Shown: positions 13,519-25,385 of the stretch, in pieces
Position numbering within the stretch: position 1 is the first letter of the stretch
How the letters are laid out: every line of letters begins with the position of its first letter
Source of the DNA: Gymnorhina tibicen
Taxonomy: Eukaryota; Chordata; Aves; Passeriformes; Artamidae
Length of the DNA stretch: 64,000 bases
Direction: 5' to 3'
Assembly (NCBI GenBank): GCA_013399875.1
Contig: VXAZ01008167.1
Location: 2,694,534 to 2,758,533, forward strand
Made by a program: the position numbers and the translations under genes
Notes under the pieces: generated by a model
Told to the model about the DNA's origin: nothing
What the model saw: the letters and a program-made list of their open reading frames with translations, nothing else
Databases searched by the model: none

Positions 13519-14102
13519 TTGCTGGACCCCAGGTGCCCACCAGAGCAGCTCAGTCACTCCCCTCCTCAGCTGGACAAGGGAGAGAAAAATAAGGAGAAAG
13601 GCTCACGGCTGCAGATAAGGGCAGGAAGAGACAAATGACCAGTTACTGTCATAGGCAAAACAGACTTGACTTGGGGTAATTAGTCTAATTTATTACCAAT
13701 CAAATCAAAGCAGGATAATGGGAAATAGAACAAAATCTTAAAACACTTTCTCCCAAGCCCTTCCTTCTTCTGTGGGCTCAATTTCACTACGATTTTCTCT
13801 ACCTCCTCCCTGCCAGCAGCACCTGGGGGCAGGGAGGGGGGACTGAGATCAGTTCATCACATGTTGTCTCCACCACTCCTTCCTTCTCTGGAAGTGCCTC
13901 ACACTCCTTCCCTGCTCCCATGTGGGGGCTCTCCCAAGGGACACTCCTGCAGTTCTTCACAAAGTGCTCCAATGTGGATCCCTTCCATGGGGTGCACTCC
14001 TTCAGGAACAGGCTGCTCCAGCAAGGGGCCCCTATGGAGTCATAAGTCTTGCCAGCAAACCTGCTCCAGCATGGGCTCCTCTCTCCACGGGGCCACAGAA
14101 GG
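13519..14102. mobile_element. Avian ERV-type LTR (copy B), longer but truncated at start
   Basis: It shares with the 8.0-kb copy AGGTGCCCACC, CACTCCCCTCCTCAGCTGGA, CAAAACAGACTTGACTTGGG and AATTTATTACCAATCAAATC. It then continues into a part copy A lacks, with repeated CTCCA-type units (GCTCCAATGTGG, GCTCCAGCAAGG, GCTCCAGCATGG) and CTCTCTCCACGGGGCCACAG. The outer end starts late (GCTGGACCCCAGG) and the far end stops near 14102, so both ends are incomplete. No gag, pol or env sequence adjoins it. Confidence 0.72.
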
Positions 14103-17100
14103 AAATCGGTAGTGAAACACATAACAGCATTACAAGCTAGCAATAGAAATATTTTAACCCTTTCCCCATTTCAGTCTTTCCACTATTTACTGAGTCTGGT
14201 GGGCTTATATTCTTTGTTTGAAATTGTATCTCCTCATCCTCTTAGTAACTTTTGGGAGCTCCTCCGATTTTCATAGGTCCACAGGTCTTGGAAGACCATG
14301 ATTAGCCTTCAGGTACTAAATACTTATATTATCACATAGAAACCAACTCACATAATCTGTGTGCCCTCCTACTGATTGCCTAAATTGACTTCTACAGTGA
14401 AGTGAGAAGACAAAATTCTGTGGCTGCTGTCCTTTCCACAGCATGACAAATATACAGTGAAATAGCAACACAGGGGCAGATATCAATAATATTACAGATA
14501 AAGGGACACAGCAAGTGGTGAGAGGTCCTTGTGCAGGGGTAATCCTTATTCCTTTTATATGGCACCTGTATTTTCCCCAGGGTGGCCCATACTGCCTCCA
14601 ACCAGTACTTCTGAAACATGGTGGGAGGTAAGAATTTCCCTCCTGAGATGATTATTTGCTACTTTTTTCTTCTCTTTTAGTTCATCATCCTGTAGTGCTT
14701 GTGATGTTGAAATCCAGGGTGGGAATTTTAACATTCTCTCTGTAGGCATTTATGAACCATGAAATAAATTAAAATTGTCACTTCTGTGCCATTGGCAGAG
14801 GCTCATGAATTGCCTGAATGGTGCCCTCATTTTTAGCAGCATTAGTGAAAGGAAGCAATATGAAAGCTCATAAACTGTTTCCATCCTTTTTTGGTAGTGG
14901 CTGAACAACAAAGAGTGAGCAAATGGTGTTCTCACATTAAACATTTTGTTCAATATTTAAACATCAAGGCCTAAATTTTTAACATGGTGCAGAACGCTTC
15001 AGCTGTGTGCCTCCTGTGAAAAGTAATAGCAGGCATGGAGCTAAATCCCACCACACCACATTTAATATTTATCCCTAAAGGGTCCTTCTGCTGCTGAAGA
15101 GATTTGAGCACATTGCACTTGCTTTGGAGGCTTTTGGAGGCATTCCAGTATCACCTAGCTGATTATGTGGTTTGCAAAGAGCATATTAACTTTATGCCTT
15201 GCCGTGCATATGGAGGGGAGGGGGAAGCAAAATAGTTGTGCCACACTGCAGGCAACAAAAGGCGTTTGTAAGATTTAAAAGAAAATCAGAGATTTTAGTT
15301 AATCAATCCAGCCTAAATAATTTAATATACTAATCTGACAGGGCTAGATAAAAGATAAAGGACCTAACAGAGCCCATTTATTTACCATCCCGTATTTTTA
15401 GATCTTGGCCACAAAACATGTTTCTATTTATGCTATCTTTAAATTGCATATGCAACCTCAGTCCTCAGGTTTTCATCAAATCTCTGAAGAGGCAATGGCA
15501 CACTCATTTCATGATAGAATATTTGAGTCAGTTGCAAAAATCTCCTTGATTCCCACTCTTATCTGGGGAACGCTGTGCTGGTTTTGTATCCAACACAGAG
15601 TACTACATGTCCTAAACAGTGCAATTCACTTGGGGGAGGAAAGCCTATACCCATTACTGTCCCCCAGACTGCTGGGATAGAGAGAAAGAAGGCTGGTGCC
15701 CTTCATGATGGCTCTGCACCCTGTGATGCAATTTTGGGAATGGAGCAGTGATTTGAGAATGCAGGAGAGCACAGAGCAAGGGGCAGGATTGCTTCAGGAG
15801 CACTGGGGTTCAGTGGAAGGTCAGGTGAGGCAGTTTGCTGTTGTCCCAGTATGTAGGCTGTGGGTTCTCCCACTCATTCTTTTGTCCTACAGATAAACAG
15901 TGTGAGAAGTGTTTCTACCACTGTCAACCACATACTTCCTATGGTGGCATTTCCTTCCCAAAACTGCTGAGTGAATAACCTTCATGGTCATGGGATGCTT
16001 CCCTGGGCACACCTCGGGTGTAAGCTCATGGTATGGGCTATTTACAAGTCTGGTGTTAAAGCTGCATTCAGCAGTGCAGGCATAGCCCATTGCCTTAGAC
16101 TGTGAAAGATCCCATGGGAAGCCTTGCCCAGCTTTTCTCTCCTTGGAAGTAATCTTGTTTCAAACAATTATTGGCCTGTGCTTTCGAGACCAGTCCCAGA
16201 AGGAATCAGATGACACTTTCAGACTTGTGAAGAAAACTTTACAGGGCTACAGCTGATTAATGAGATGTAGTAATTAAAACAGTATATGGACTATTATCTA
16301 TTAACTAGCTGAGTGAGTAATTTATCAGTTAAGAGATTCGGGAATTAAAAATTTCCATAATCTGATTAGGGTTATCTGTGGATTTTTAAGTAATGATTAA
16401 TGGAAACTCTGCGATAGACTTTATAATTACAATGAATTTTCAGTATAAAAATATAAAAGTAACAAACATTGAGGCATGTGGCAAATTGGGAGTGGGCATT
16501 TAGTGGATCTACTTATCACAGAGCATCTAACCAGAATACTTCAGGGTATAGATACTTTATCATTATGTTTATAATACTCTAAGACATATGAGATAATGAG
16601 TATATGATTCCTATGTGACCCTAAAAATGAGCAATTTTAAATGAAAGTAAAATTTTTCATAAATAAATATACTAGTAAATAGTCCTGTTGAAGGGTCCAA
16701 CACACATTGCCAGGGAAGTACTAAAATTGTAATGTCAGACTGGGTGATTTTTGCATACAAAGGAGTCTGTTGGGCTTGTCTCTCAGTGCAGGGTGGTTAC
16801 ATGAGGATAAGGTGGGAAGGGGAGGGTTGATCCCACATGGACATTCCAGAAGAAGACTTCCTTCCTTCCTCCTGACTTATCTCCATAGGTTGGCTGCCTC
16901 CAAGCCAGGTCAGCCTCTTCATCTTTAGGTGGAGCCAGGAGAATACTAAGACATACCACTAATCTTTCAGTCTGACTCTATTATGTACAGAATCTGATAA
17001 AATATTATCATTATCTTTGGTGGCAATGCTTACAGCAATGAATCAAAAGGAATATGAGCTGTAGTCTGCTGCTATGGTAGAGACTTGAAATGGGATCAGT

Positions 17101-20100
17101 CAAACAAGGAATAAAAAGCAGTGGGAATCAGCTTAAAACTCTGCATCTGCAATTTTTTAATCACTGCTCATAACCGTGTAACACGCTTTATTTCGCATAT
17201 GGCGTTCCTTACATGGTCCCCTTAGCAACTGGCAGTAGGAATAGGATAGGGTCCTATATACCCTACTGTGTTAGAGCTTTACTGAGCATTGTACTGAGCA
17301 TTTGTAGGTGTGAGAGGACCACTTTATTTTGGGGCAACACAATGAACAGCACCCCTGAAAAACTCTACAGGAACCTGCATGAAGGCAGAAAAGGGTGTGC
17401 TGCTCTGGAGGATGGGCTGGCTGAAGCTGGAATACTTTTATGGAGGATACTGCCAAACTTTCATTGTTCTACAGTCACCTCCCTTCAATGACCAAAGGCT
17501 GAGGAATAATAATGGAGTGAAAGAAAAAACAAACAACGCAAAAGCTGCCTCTGAAGAAAAATATGCATGTGTGAAACTGGAGGACAAAATCCCCCATTAA
17601 GCCCACTACTGAATTATTTATCTGAATTTTAATTGATGTGGTTGGATTGAGTCTTTTGGCTCAGCCATACACACTGAAAGTTGTTTGCCGAATGCTCTCA
17701 AAAGTGCTCTGAAGAAGTGGCCACGATACATTGCAAATCCTCCTTTGCTCCTGTCTTGCTCTGCACAGGAAGTAAGTTGCTGCATTCCTTTCTGGCACGT
17801 GGCATTTCACAGGGGTGGGTGGAAAACAGCTACGAAGTGGAAAACTGTTCTTTTTGAAACCCCAGGCTGCAAATATGACCTTACAAAATGAGATTCCTTC
17901 TGGTCTCATGAAATCAGAATTAGAAGTAATTTTAAAAGGTCTTATATAGTGGTATGCAGCTAAAAACCTATTTTTTACTATTAATTAGCATTTGTTACTT
18001 TCAGCTATAATCAACCACATAATCAATCTGTTGAGAATAATGTTGTCATTTCCTCTGCAAATCGAAAAGGTGTGAGAAAACTCTCAGAAGGAAAGACACC
18101 AGAAACTGAAAGAATAGCAGAAATTTAGATAGATGGTTACTCTCAAGCCACATTTTATTTTATAAGGTGGTGTTCTCTGCAAAGGAGATGTAATAGTCTT
18201 GTCAGACAGGTAGGCCATGAAACAGAAGGGAAGAAGCAGCCCTGACATGTGATGAAGGCCTGTTGACCAAAAGTAGAACATCAGTTGGAGCTGGCAGCAA
18301 AAATTAGGAAAACCTCTAGTTGCAATATCGTCTCTTAGGGTTGCTGGTTGGAGATGCGGGAAATTACATTAGGGAGGCAATGAACAATTCAACTCTTAAG
18401 GGAATAAGGAAACTGCAAATTTAAAAGCTAATTTGGTCACAGCCCTAGTGAAAACTTGTTCCTTGGGCTCTGTAACTATCTAATAAAATTTAGTGTCCAT
18501 TTTAAACCAAATTCATTTACTTCTGTTTTACATGCGTTTTTAACAATAAATCATAATTTTCATTTAAAACAGTAAAAGTAGTACTCCTGCAATCACCTGC
18601 TAGAATTGCCATCCAGTTTTAATTTCTTATTTTGTTAAAGGTGTTTACATTGACTGCAACAACTTGTTATTGCCACCAAGTGTAAATACTTTAGAGTACT
18701 TGTTGCCTCTATGTCACTAGAGAAAAATCACAAAAATATTTAGCTGGAAAGACCTCAAAACTAAAATAGGAGCAAGTGAACCCAGACTGTCCCTGGCAAG
18801 CAGTACCATAGGAGCAAACACAGAATGTGATTAAAGCTGTGATGGATATAATGACAGAAGATAAGATGTTGCTCTAGTGAGGGGTAACACTTTGACCACC
18901 TCATATGAAACACATTTTTATCTCTATATAGCTGGCAAAACAGTAAGCTCTTTGCTAACTCCAGCACTTATCCCCCTCCAGTTGATCTCAATGAACAGAT
19001 TCATTTCCCAGGAAAATGCAAAAAATTTTTCTTGAAATGTTTTATTTCTCATTGTTTCTCAGCTTGTGCAAGATGATTTAGCTCAGTAATTATATTTGCA
19101 TCTGGTTTTATTGCATTTGAGGCATCATTAGCCGAGTCGAGGTAGTGAATTAAAGTGCTTGTTACCAAAATTTAATATCCTGAATTTCACTTTGCATAAA
19201 ACATGAATTTACATTATGTTTTCAAGGTGCATCTTCTGGATAAAACTACCATTCCCTCATGAGAAAATACATGAGTGTACTACCTGAGTGTGATGTGTGA
19301 GAAATTCTGTGATGTTGCATAAGGCATTGCCTTCATAAAATAATGAGGGGAAAACTGACTCTGTTTCTTCTGAAGATGTAGCAATGTCAATCACAGTTAT
19401 CTTGATGATTAGATGGCAAGAAGTATAATTGCTGTTCAAGTGTAATGTCTCCACTGATTGCTGACTATGTAAATGTGAGGGGTTGATGAAACACCCTGGC
19501 AGCATGGTTGTTAACTCTCTGCAGTTTTTCTGGAATTTTAAAGACGGTATATGGGTATGGTTGGTAAACAGTGGTATTGAAGCAAGTTTTTCAGCTGTCA
19601 TGCTGCACTTCTAGCACCTTATACAAGGTAACCAAATCATCATTAAAAGACAGATTTGTAAATCCCACCCTGTGCGGGCTGAGGGAGCAACCCACACTCA
19701 TTGATTTGCAAGGATTGGACTGTGGATCTTTCTCCTTTGCATGGGTCAAAACTGACCCTGTAAAAAGTCAGAGGGAGCTGTCCAAGGGCCAGAGCGGTAG
19801 AATGCGTATTACAGGTTGGTCCTGTGAGTAAGGCAACAAACATCTCAGGCCTCAGGTCTCTTGTGACTTTTAACAAATCCTCTGTGATCTTTCTCAAATG
19901 AGGCTTTTCATACTTCAGCACTCCTGAAGTAATACAGATGTACCAGTAGTCTTCTGTTTATAGTAAAAACTGTATGCATGGCCTGAGAGGGACAAAAGTT
20001 AAAGGTGATTATATTTCATTTGAGGGTTTGTATTCTGTTGTTAATGAAGAGCTGCCCTTCTTGGTTTTGCAGGCTGAAGTCTCAAGTCTCCCTGTAACAT

Positions 20101-21218
20101 ACCTGTACAGATTGTTTTCCTTTGTTGAAGGTTTGACAGATGTCACAAACTAAAAATCCTCCCATCCCTGGGCATGACCTGATTAAATTTAGTTTGAGGT
20201 TATTTTTAAGCCTCGTTTTACACTGCTTCTTGTTAGTGGTGACAATCCATTATGATAATGAAGGTTAATAGAGAAGAACTTTTTTTCCATCAGCCGTGAG
20301 AGATATCTTTAATTTTCTAGATAGAACCCTTATAAAAAATTTGCATTTTCCTTGAATGGCAGACATCATATTAATAACAATTAAAAAAAGGGAGTTTCTG
20401 AAGAGAAGTACATTAATATCAGCATCAGTGTTAGCCAGAGAATTAAACAAACAATTTGCTCAGTGAAAAGCAAAGCAGAAAGATAATGAATGTTTATACC
20501 TTGAAAAATAAAAGCATAGTAGGATTTTATCAGTACTTTTTATAGATGCCATTAAAGAATAAGAGAAGGTAGAATGAATTTGGAAGATCTTTCATATGGA
20601 CACTTAGTACTGAAATTCCCAGCTCTCTGCAAAGGATGAAACCAGACCTCTGACCTTGCAGATGTCCTTGCACAGAAGAGCTGATCTTCCACCCAGGATT
20701 CTAGTTCTGATTTGTATTTACATTTCCAGTAACTTTATACAACACCTACTGCCCCCAAAAGCCAGGATGGTGTCTGTGGGGGGATTTAGCTCACTTAGAT
20801 CTAGGTGTTTATAATATACACTCCTATATGGGACCATGAGACCATTGTAATCAGGAGAGATTTGTTCGGTAGAGTTAAAGGAGTGAGATGTGATTACTGC
20901 AAGGTAGGCGCCCACATTTGACCAGCTGGGTCACAACCCAGACTCCACTGACTCACCATTGACTACAAGGGCACTTAAGCAGCTGGTCAAGAGAGTACTT
21001 CACTGTGCTCTCCCCTCCCTTAGCTTTTTGTGCCCTCTTACCCTCTGATTCTGGAGGTCTGGTGTTTTGGCAGAGCAGGCCTGCATCATGGCATGCAAGG
21101 GCTGACATAAAGTCCAGAAGTCCTCAAGTAAAATTAATTTCAACTGGATACTTGGGGGATTAAAAACTCTCAGAGTCAGTTACTACCAGTGTTGCCATTT
21201 GTATTGAATTTACTAATG

Positions 21219-21239
21219 TTAAACAATTGTTTAAACAAT
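21219..21239. repeat. Overlapping palindromes with forkhead-like core
   Basis: TTAAACAATTGTTTAA (21219-21234) is a perfect 16-bp palindrome. It overlaps ATTGTTTAAACAAT (21226-21239), a perfect 14-bp palindrome containing TGTTTAAACA. Confidence 0.9.
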
Positions 21240-23744
21240 GTTAAATTAATCACAATTGCTTTGTATCTTGTTGGGGCCTATTGAAGAGACAGAAAGGCTC
21301 CAGCTGGTTTCAGTGAGGTAGGGGAGAAGCCTTAGATAGGCATTAAATGTGGGATTCTTTGCTATGTGCTGACAGGAGAATCGTGGTTTATGTCTCTGCC
21401 ATGGGAAGCCTTCTGTTGAAATAAAATTGGGTCCTCTTCAGGGACAGTCAATTACTGATGTATCTCTCCAGAAAATGCCTGTTGTACCAGTTCTGTGAAA
21501 CACACGTCCTTAGTGGGCTAGTTCAGATCTCATTAGGAAGTCTTCCTAAACTTGAGGTGCGCAAATGGGAATTTGTGTGTTCTAAAGACATCTAAAGAAG
21601 TATATGCAGAATTTATGCAGAAACTCCTTGCACTGGAAAGAGGAGATGTACAGACTTTGTTCATGGCTGGATGAGTTCCCTGTGAATGTCTGCTGAGGAC
21701 TGGTCCTGAGCAGATGACAATGCATTTCTGATATACTTTTAGGAAAGTGCTATTTTTGCTTATGTTTCCTTTGTAACAATATAAGAATAAAATGTAACTG
21801 GTTAAGACTGTGAGAAGTTAATGTTCAGTAGTTTGGAAGAATGTCCTGGATGTAAAATGGACATTTAGATATCCTTAACTTTTTAATTTGACCAGTGGCT
21901 CATTCTTCCAGTAAACCTATGTCTCAAGACAGTAATTTCAATGTTAATTACATTTCTCCTAATTAAAACAGGTGGCTGAATTAGGGGTCTATTACACAGA
22001 TCATTTCCTGTTCTAAGAGTGGTAGATGTATAATTGTGCTGCTGTTCTTTAAGCATTTAACCACAGGTTTGGGATATTTTTTCCCACTCACAGAACGGGG
22101 CAAAGATTTGTGCAGCCTCCTGTTCCTGTGAATAAATAGTTTCTCTGCTATCTGAAAATCTAAACCTCTCACAGCCTAAATTTTCTTAAGCATAAAGCCA
22201 ATTAAAAGCATAGAAGAATATCTCCCAAAACTAATTAGGTCTTCTTAGCCAAGATTTTAAACCCTCTGGTTTGGAGCTTGCAGGAGATCTTCAGGCAGAG
22301 GCATCTGCTAGGTCTGTGCAGCTGTTAATGTGCAACCTTGTGGCCCAGGTGATGCAGACACAGCTAGAAAGCAATAGCCTGGAATCTATATTCATTTTTT
22401 CATAGTGGGCTGTCACTGAGGTGTCCTGGCATGATGCAACAGTGAGTGAAGGTCTGGGGAGAGCCAAATCCCAGGGGTACCTGAGGCCAGCCAGCACCTC
22501 GTGTGACTGCTGAGACGCGAGCGCTCAGGTCCTCAGGCATGCCACACTTCCAAGAGCTGTGGGTCACCTGTCACCCACCAAAAGGTTAAGGAGTCTCCCA
22601 GAGCTTCTCAGCATCAGAAAAGGAGCCATTGTGCTATTTTGCTGAAGGGTGTCTCTCAGATCCATGGCTGCCTTCGGTTCCCTTGTGCTCAAATGTCCAG
22701 GTGCAGGGTCCAGCTGCCCTATCAGAGATTATGAAAGAGGCTGTTTTTTCTTCTGTCTTCCCTTTAGCTGACACATGTGTAAATGACAAAGAAATACATT
22801 CATTATGGTGAATAACAACATAATTTGAAAAGCATTGGCACTGGGGTAGCTCTGAAAATCCAAATAGTGCTCAGAAGATGAAAGGGAAATGACCCTGGCC
22901 ATTGCTGTCCCTTAAACTTCAAATAAAATGGCAGGGGTGTTCTTGAATGAAGAATACTGTGTGCAGAAAAGCATGGGTCATGTTTTGAAAACTTGACTTT
23001 TATCAGAATTACACTGCAAAGGTTTGTCCTCTGCAGCTCTCCTTAAAGCCAAAACGGCTTTGGATTTCAAGGAGATATTGTCAATGGTGTGTGAATGGAT
23101 TCCTACCCAAAACACAAATTCAAAATATCTTTGTAGGCAAGTGGGCTAAAAAACACTGAAATTGCTGCATTTTTGAAGTCATGGCTAATGGTTATAATTA
23201 GAATCAATCTTGTTTAACACCCATGTTAATGGTCTAAGAAGGCTGAGTAGGCTGATTGTTAATGGGGTCCTTAGAACATTGAATTGAAGGGAAATGTGAA
23301 CACCAGTAACAACAACAAAACAACAAAAGCTGCTAGCAAATAAAAAACTAGTTTTGGTTTGGAGGAAAATAAACAAAATGATCCAGTGAAAATGATTTTT
23401 TGTTGAGGCAGTAGGTAGAGGAATATTAAAAATTAATTGTACTGGTTAGAATGTAGAAACAGAAATACATCTGTGGGAATGTTACGGGTAGAGGTGACAG
23501 GGTTTGGATCAGTAGGATGGCCCAAATATTTTCTTCCTTTCTATCCTGCCTTCTAGGACTCTGCAAATTTTCAACAAGCTACTGCTGAAACCTTTGGTGA
23601 GAAAAAACAGACTGGGCAAAACAAAGTAATTTGGCTGAGCAGTGTCAGTCTGTGTATCCTGAGCATCACTGTACACAGGACCATGCAGTCAAGACAATGA
23701 AAATTTGAAGAAAGAAAATTGAGACATTTAGAAAAATGGAGGAA

Positions 23745-23806
23745 TGATATATATGTGTATAAATATATAGATATATAGATAGATATAGACATAGATATAG
23801 ATATAA
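23745..23806. repeat. (TA/GATA)n microsatellite
   Basis: This impure run consists of TATATA, TAGATA and GATATAGA units. Confidence 0.9.
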
Positions 23807-24002
23807 GAGGAAAATATTAGATGCCAAATTGATATAGCTAAATAAGGTGTTGTAAGCAGGGCTGGGCGGAGTTCCAGCGCAGAGGGGCAGTGGCTCAGCT
23901 GTGGCATTTCAAACATGACAGTTCACTGCTGTGCAGGTCTCCCAAACAGGGTGAGCAGCAGAGAGACAGGGTGGGAGAGTCCCCTGCACCTTTCATGAAC
24001 AG

Positions 24003-24325
24003 CAGCTGGTGCCAAGAAGACCAACACCATCCTGGCTGTTATCAGTAAAAGAGTGACCAGCAGGACTGTACTTGACAGTGGTGAGGCCACACCTTGAATT
24101 CTGTGTCCAGTTTTGTGTCCCTCATGAAAAGAAAGACAATGAGGTTCTGGAGCACATCCAGAGCAGGGCAGTGGAGCTGGTAAAGGACCTGGAGCACAAG
24201 TCTGAGGAGCTGCTGAGGGAGCTGGGCATGTTTAGTCTGGAGAAAAGGAGGCTCACCAGGGACATTATCACTCTCTACAACTCCCTGAAAGGAGTTGTAG
24301 CTAGGTGGGCGTTGGTGTCTCAGGC
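24003..24325 (+). mobile_element. CR1 LINE fragment (C-terminal RT region), sense
   Basis: It reads in sense: CAGCAGGACTGTACTTGACA, then frames giving [49 protein letters not shown] and [11 protein letters not shown]. It stops before the 3' UTR and octamer tail, so it is broken at both ends. It is one of only two plus-strand CR1 pieces here. Confidence 0.92.
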
Positions 24326-25203
24326 AAAATAATGTGGTAAATTCACAAAGTATGAATAAGCAGGGCTGTCAGTACAGTTTGGCAATCAGAAATTGCTGCA
24401 GAACTGAATGTGTTGCTCATTACTGAAAACCAGCAGGTGAGATACTAATTGGCATCACTTCCTTCTCTCATAATTTATGTTGTTTTTTGTGGGTATTAAA
24501 TATTATTTTGGGTCCAGTGAGTGGAAAACTGTGATTCCACATTGTGTTTGCCCATTTTGCCACATTCTGTATGAGGATATAAGAAAAATGATTGCAGAAA
24601 ATTAGGACCTGAAGGTGTTGGTTTGTTTTTAATGCTCTGAGCACAAGGTTGGTTAAGCTGTTCCTTAAATTAAACACAAGGAAAATTATACTTAATGGGC
24701 TAGATTTTCTGCAGGTGTTATTTAATGTAGCATCAGTCAATGCAACAGAGCTATGCCCATTTGCACCAATCAGTGATTTACAGAAATTTGCATTGGCTTG
24801 AAACAGCATCCTGATTTCCTTTGCACACCTTCCCCGCATGTCAAAGCAATATGTATTTTTGCTCTTCATGTTTGGACTGTTTGTTAATGAGATACATGAC
24901 AGGCAGTGCATGAGTTTATAAGTGTCACTGATTTAAACAAAACAGTAGTTACTGTAGCAAATTACTGATGATAACACTTGACTGGTTCCATCATAAGGTA
25001 GTGCTGTCTCCAGCTGTGTGTTGTTATGTCGTCAGAGGAGATAGAGAGAACTCGGAGCTCACATGGGTGGAGAGCATCAGTGAATTGCCAGACTATTTTG
25101 CACACTGGACAGCATTCATCAGCCTTAGAAAGGCACTCACAGTTATGTCAGGCATTACATGAACAAATAGAGCATTTTTGGCCTGAGAGAATGCAAACAT
25201 TAT
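24326..25203. other. Intergenic, no gene seen
   Basis: A 147-codon minus-strand frame at 24468-24911 has no recognisable domain and is treated as chance. I see nothing else. Confidence 0.55.
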
Positions 25204-25385
25204 GCAGTTTGGTCAAGTGGGCAGAGTACGGGACTCCAATTCAAAGAATGGAATTTGCTTGCCTGCTGTGTGACCTTGAATAAATTGATTTGCCTCCCAG
25301 TGCCTTAAGTTATCTCATCTGTAGAACTGTGGCTGTGTTACTGATCTCCACTGAAAAATATTTTGGGATAATTTGCTAGGAAAAA
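25204..25385 (+). mobile_element. MIR/CORE-SINE relic
   Basis: The order of blocks fits MIR: a tRNA-derived head (CAGTTTGGTCAAGTGGGCAG, AGTACGGGACTCC), the core with CTTGCCTGCTGTGTGACCTT, CCCAGTGCCTTAAGTTATCT and CATCTGTAGAACTG, then a degraded tail with GGGATAATTTG. It is well preserved for such an old family in a bird. Confidence 0.78.

Larger units (their letters stand above)
14103..24002. other. Intergenic, AT-rich, no gene seen; candidate conserved blocks
   Basis: Nearly 10 kb is free of any repeat I recognise. Blocks at about 16240-16480, 19060-19220 and 20200-20520 are unusually rich in TAAT/ATTA and octamer-like motifs and lack transposon signatures. An AT-rich microsatellite sits at 23745-23806. 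I see no open frame with protein-like features. Confidence 0.55.

Noticed and set aside
13799..14143. Open frames on both strands around 13.8-14.3 kb.
   Set aside because: They lie largely in the LTR copy and reflect its GC-rich repeated units.
23745..23806. Periodic frame (alternating Ile/Ser/Tyr) suggesting a repeat protein.
   Set aside because: It is the translation of a TA/GATA microsatellite.
24468..24911. 147-codon minus-strand open frame.
   Set aside because: Composition follows the AT-rich background and no motif is seen. Probably chance.
25204..25290. Possible tRNA gene, because of tRNA-like A/B-box spacing.
   Set aside because: No cloverleaf can be drawn, and the flanking sequence fits a MIR SINE.
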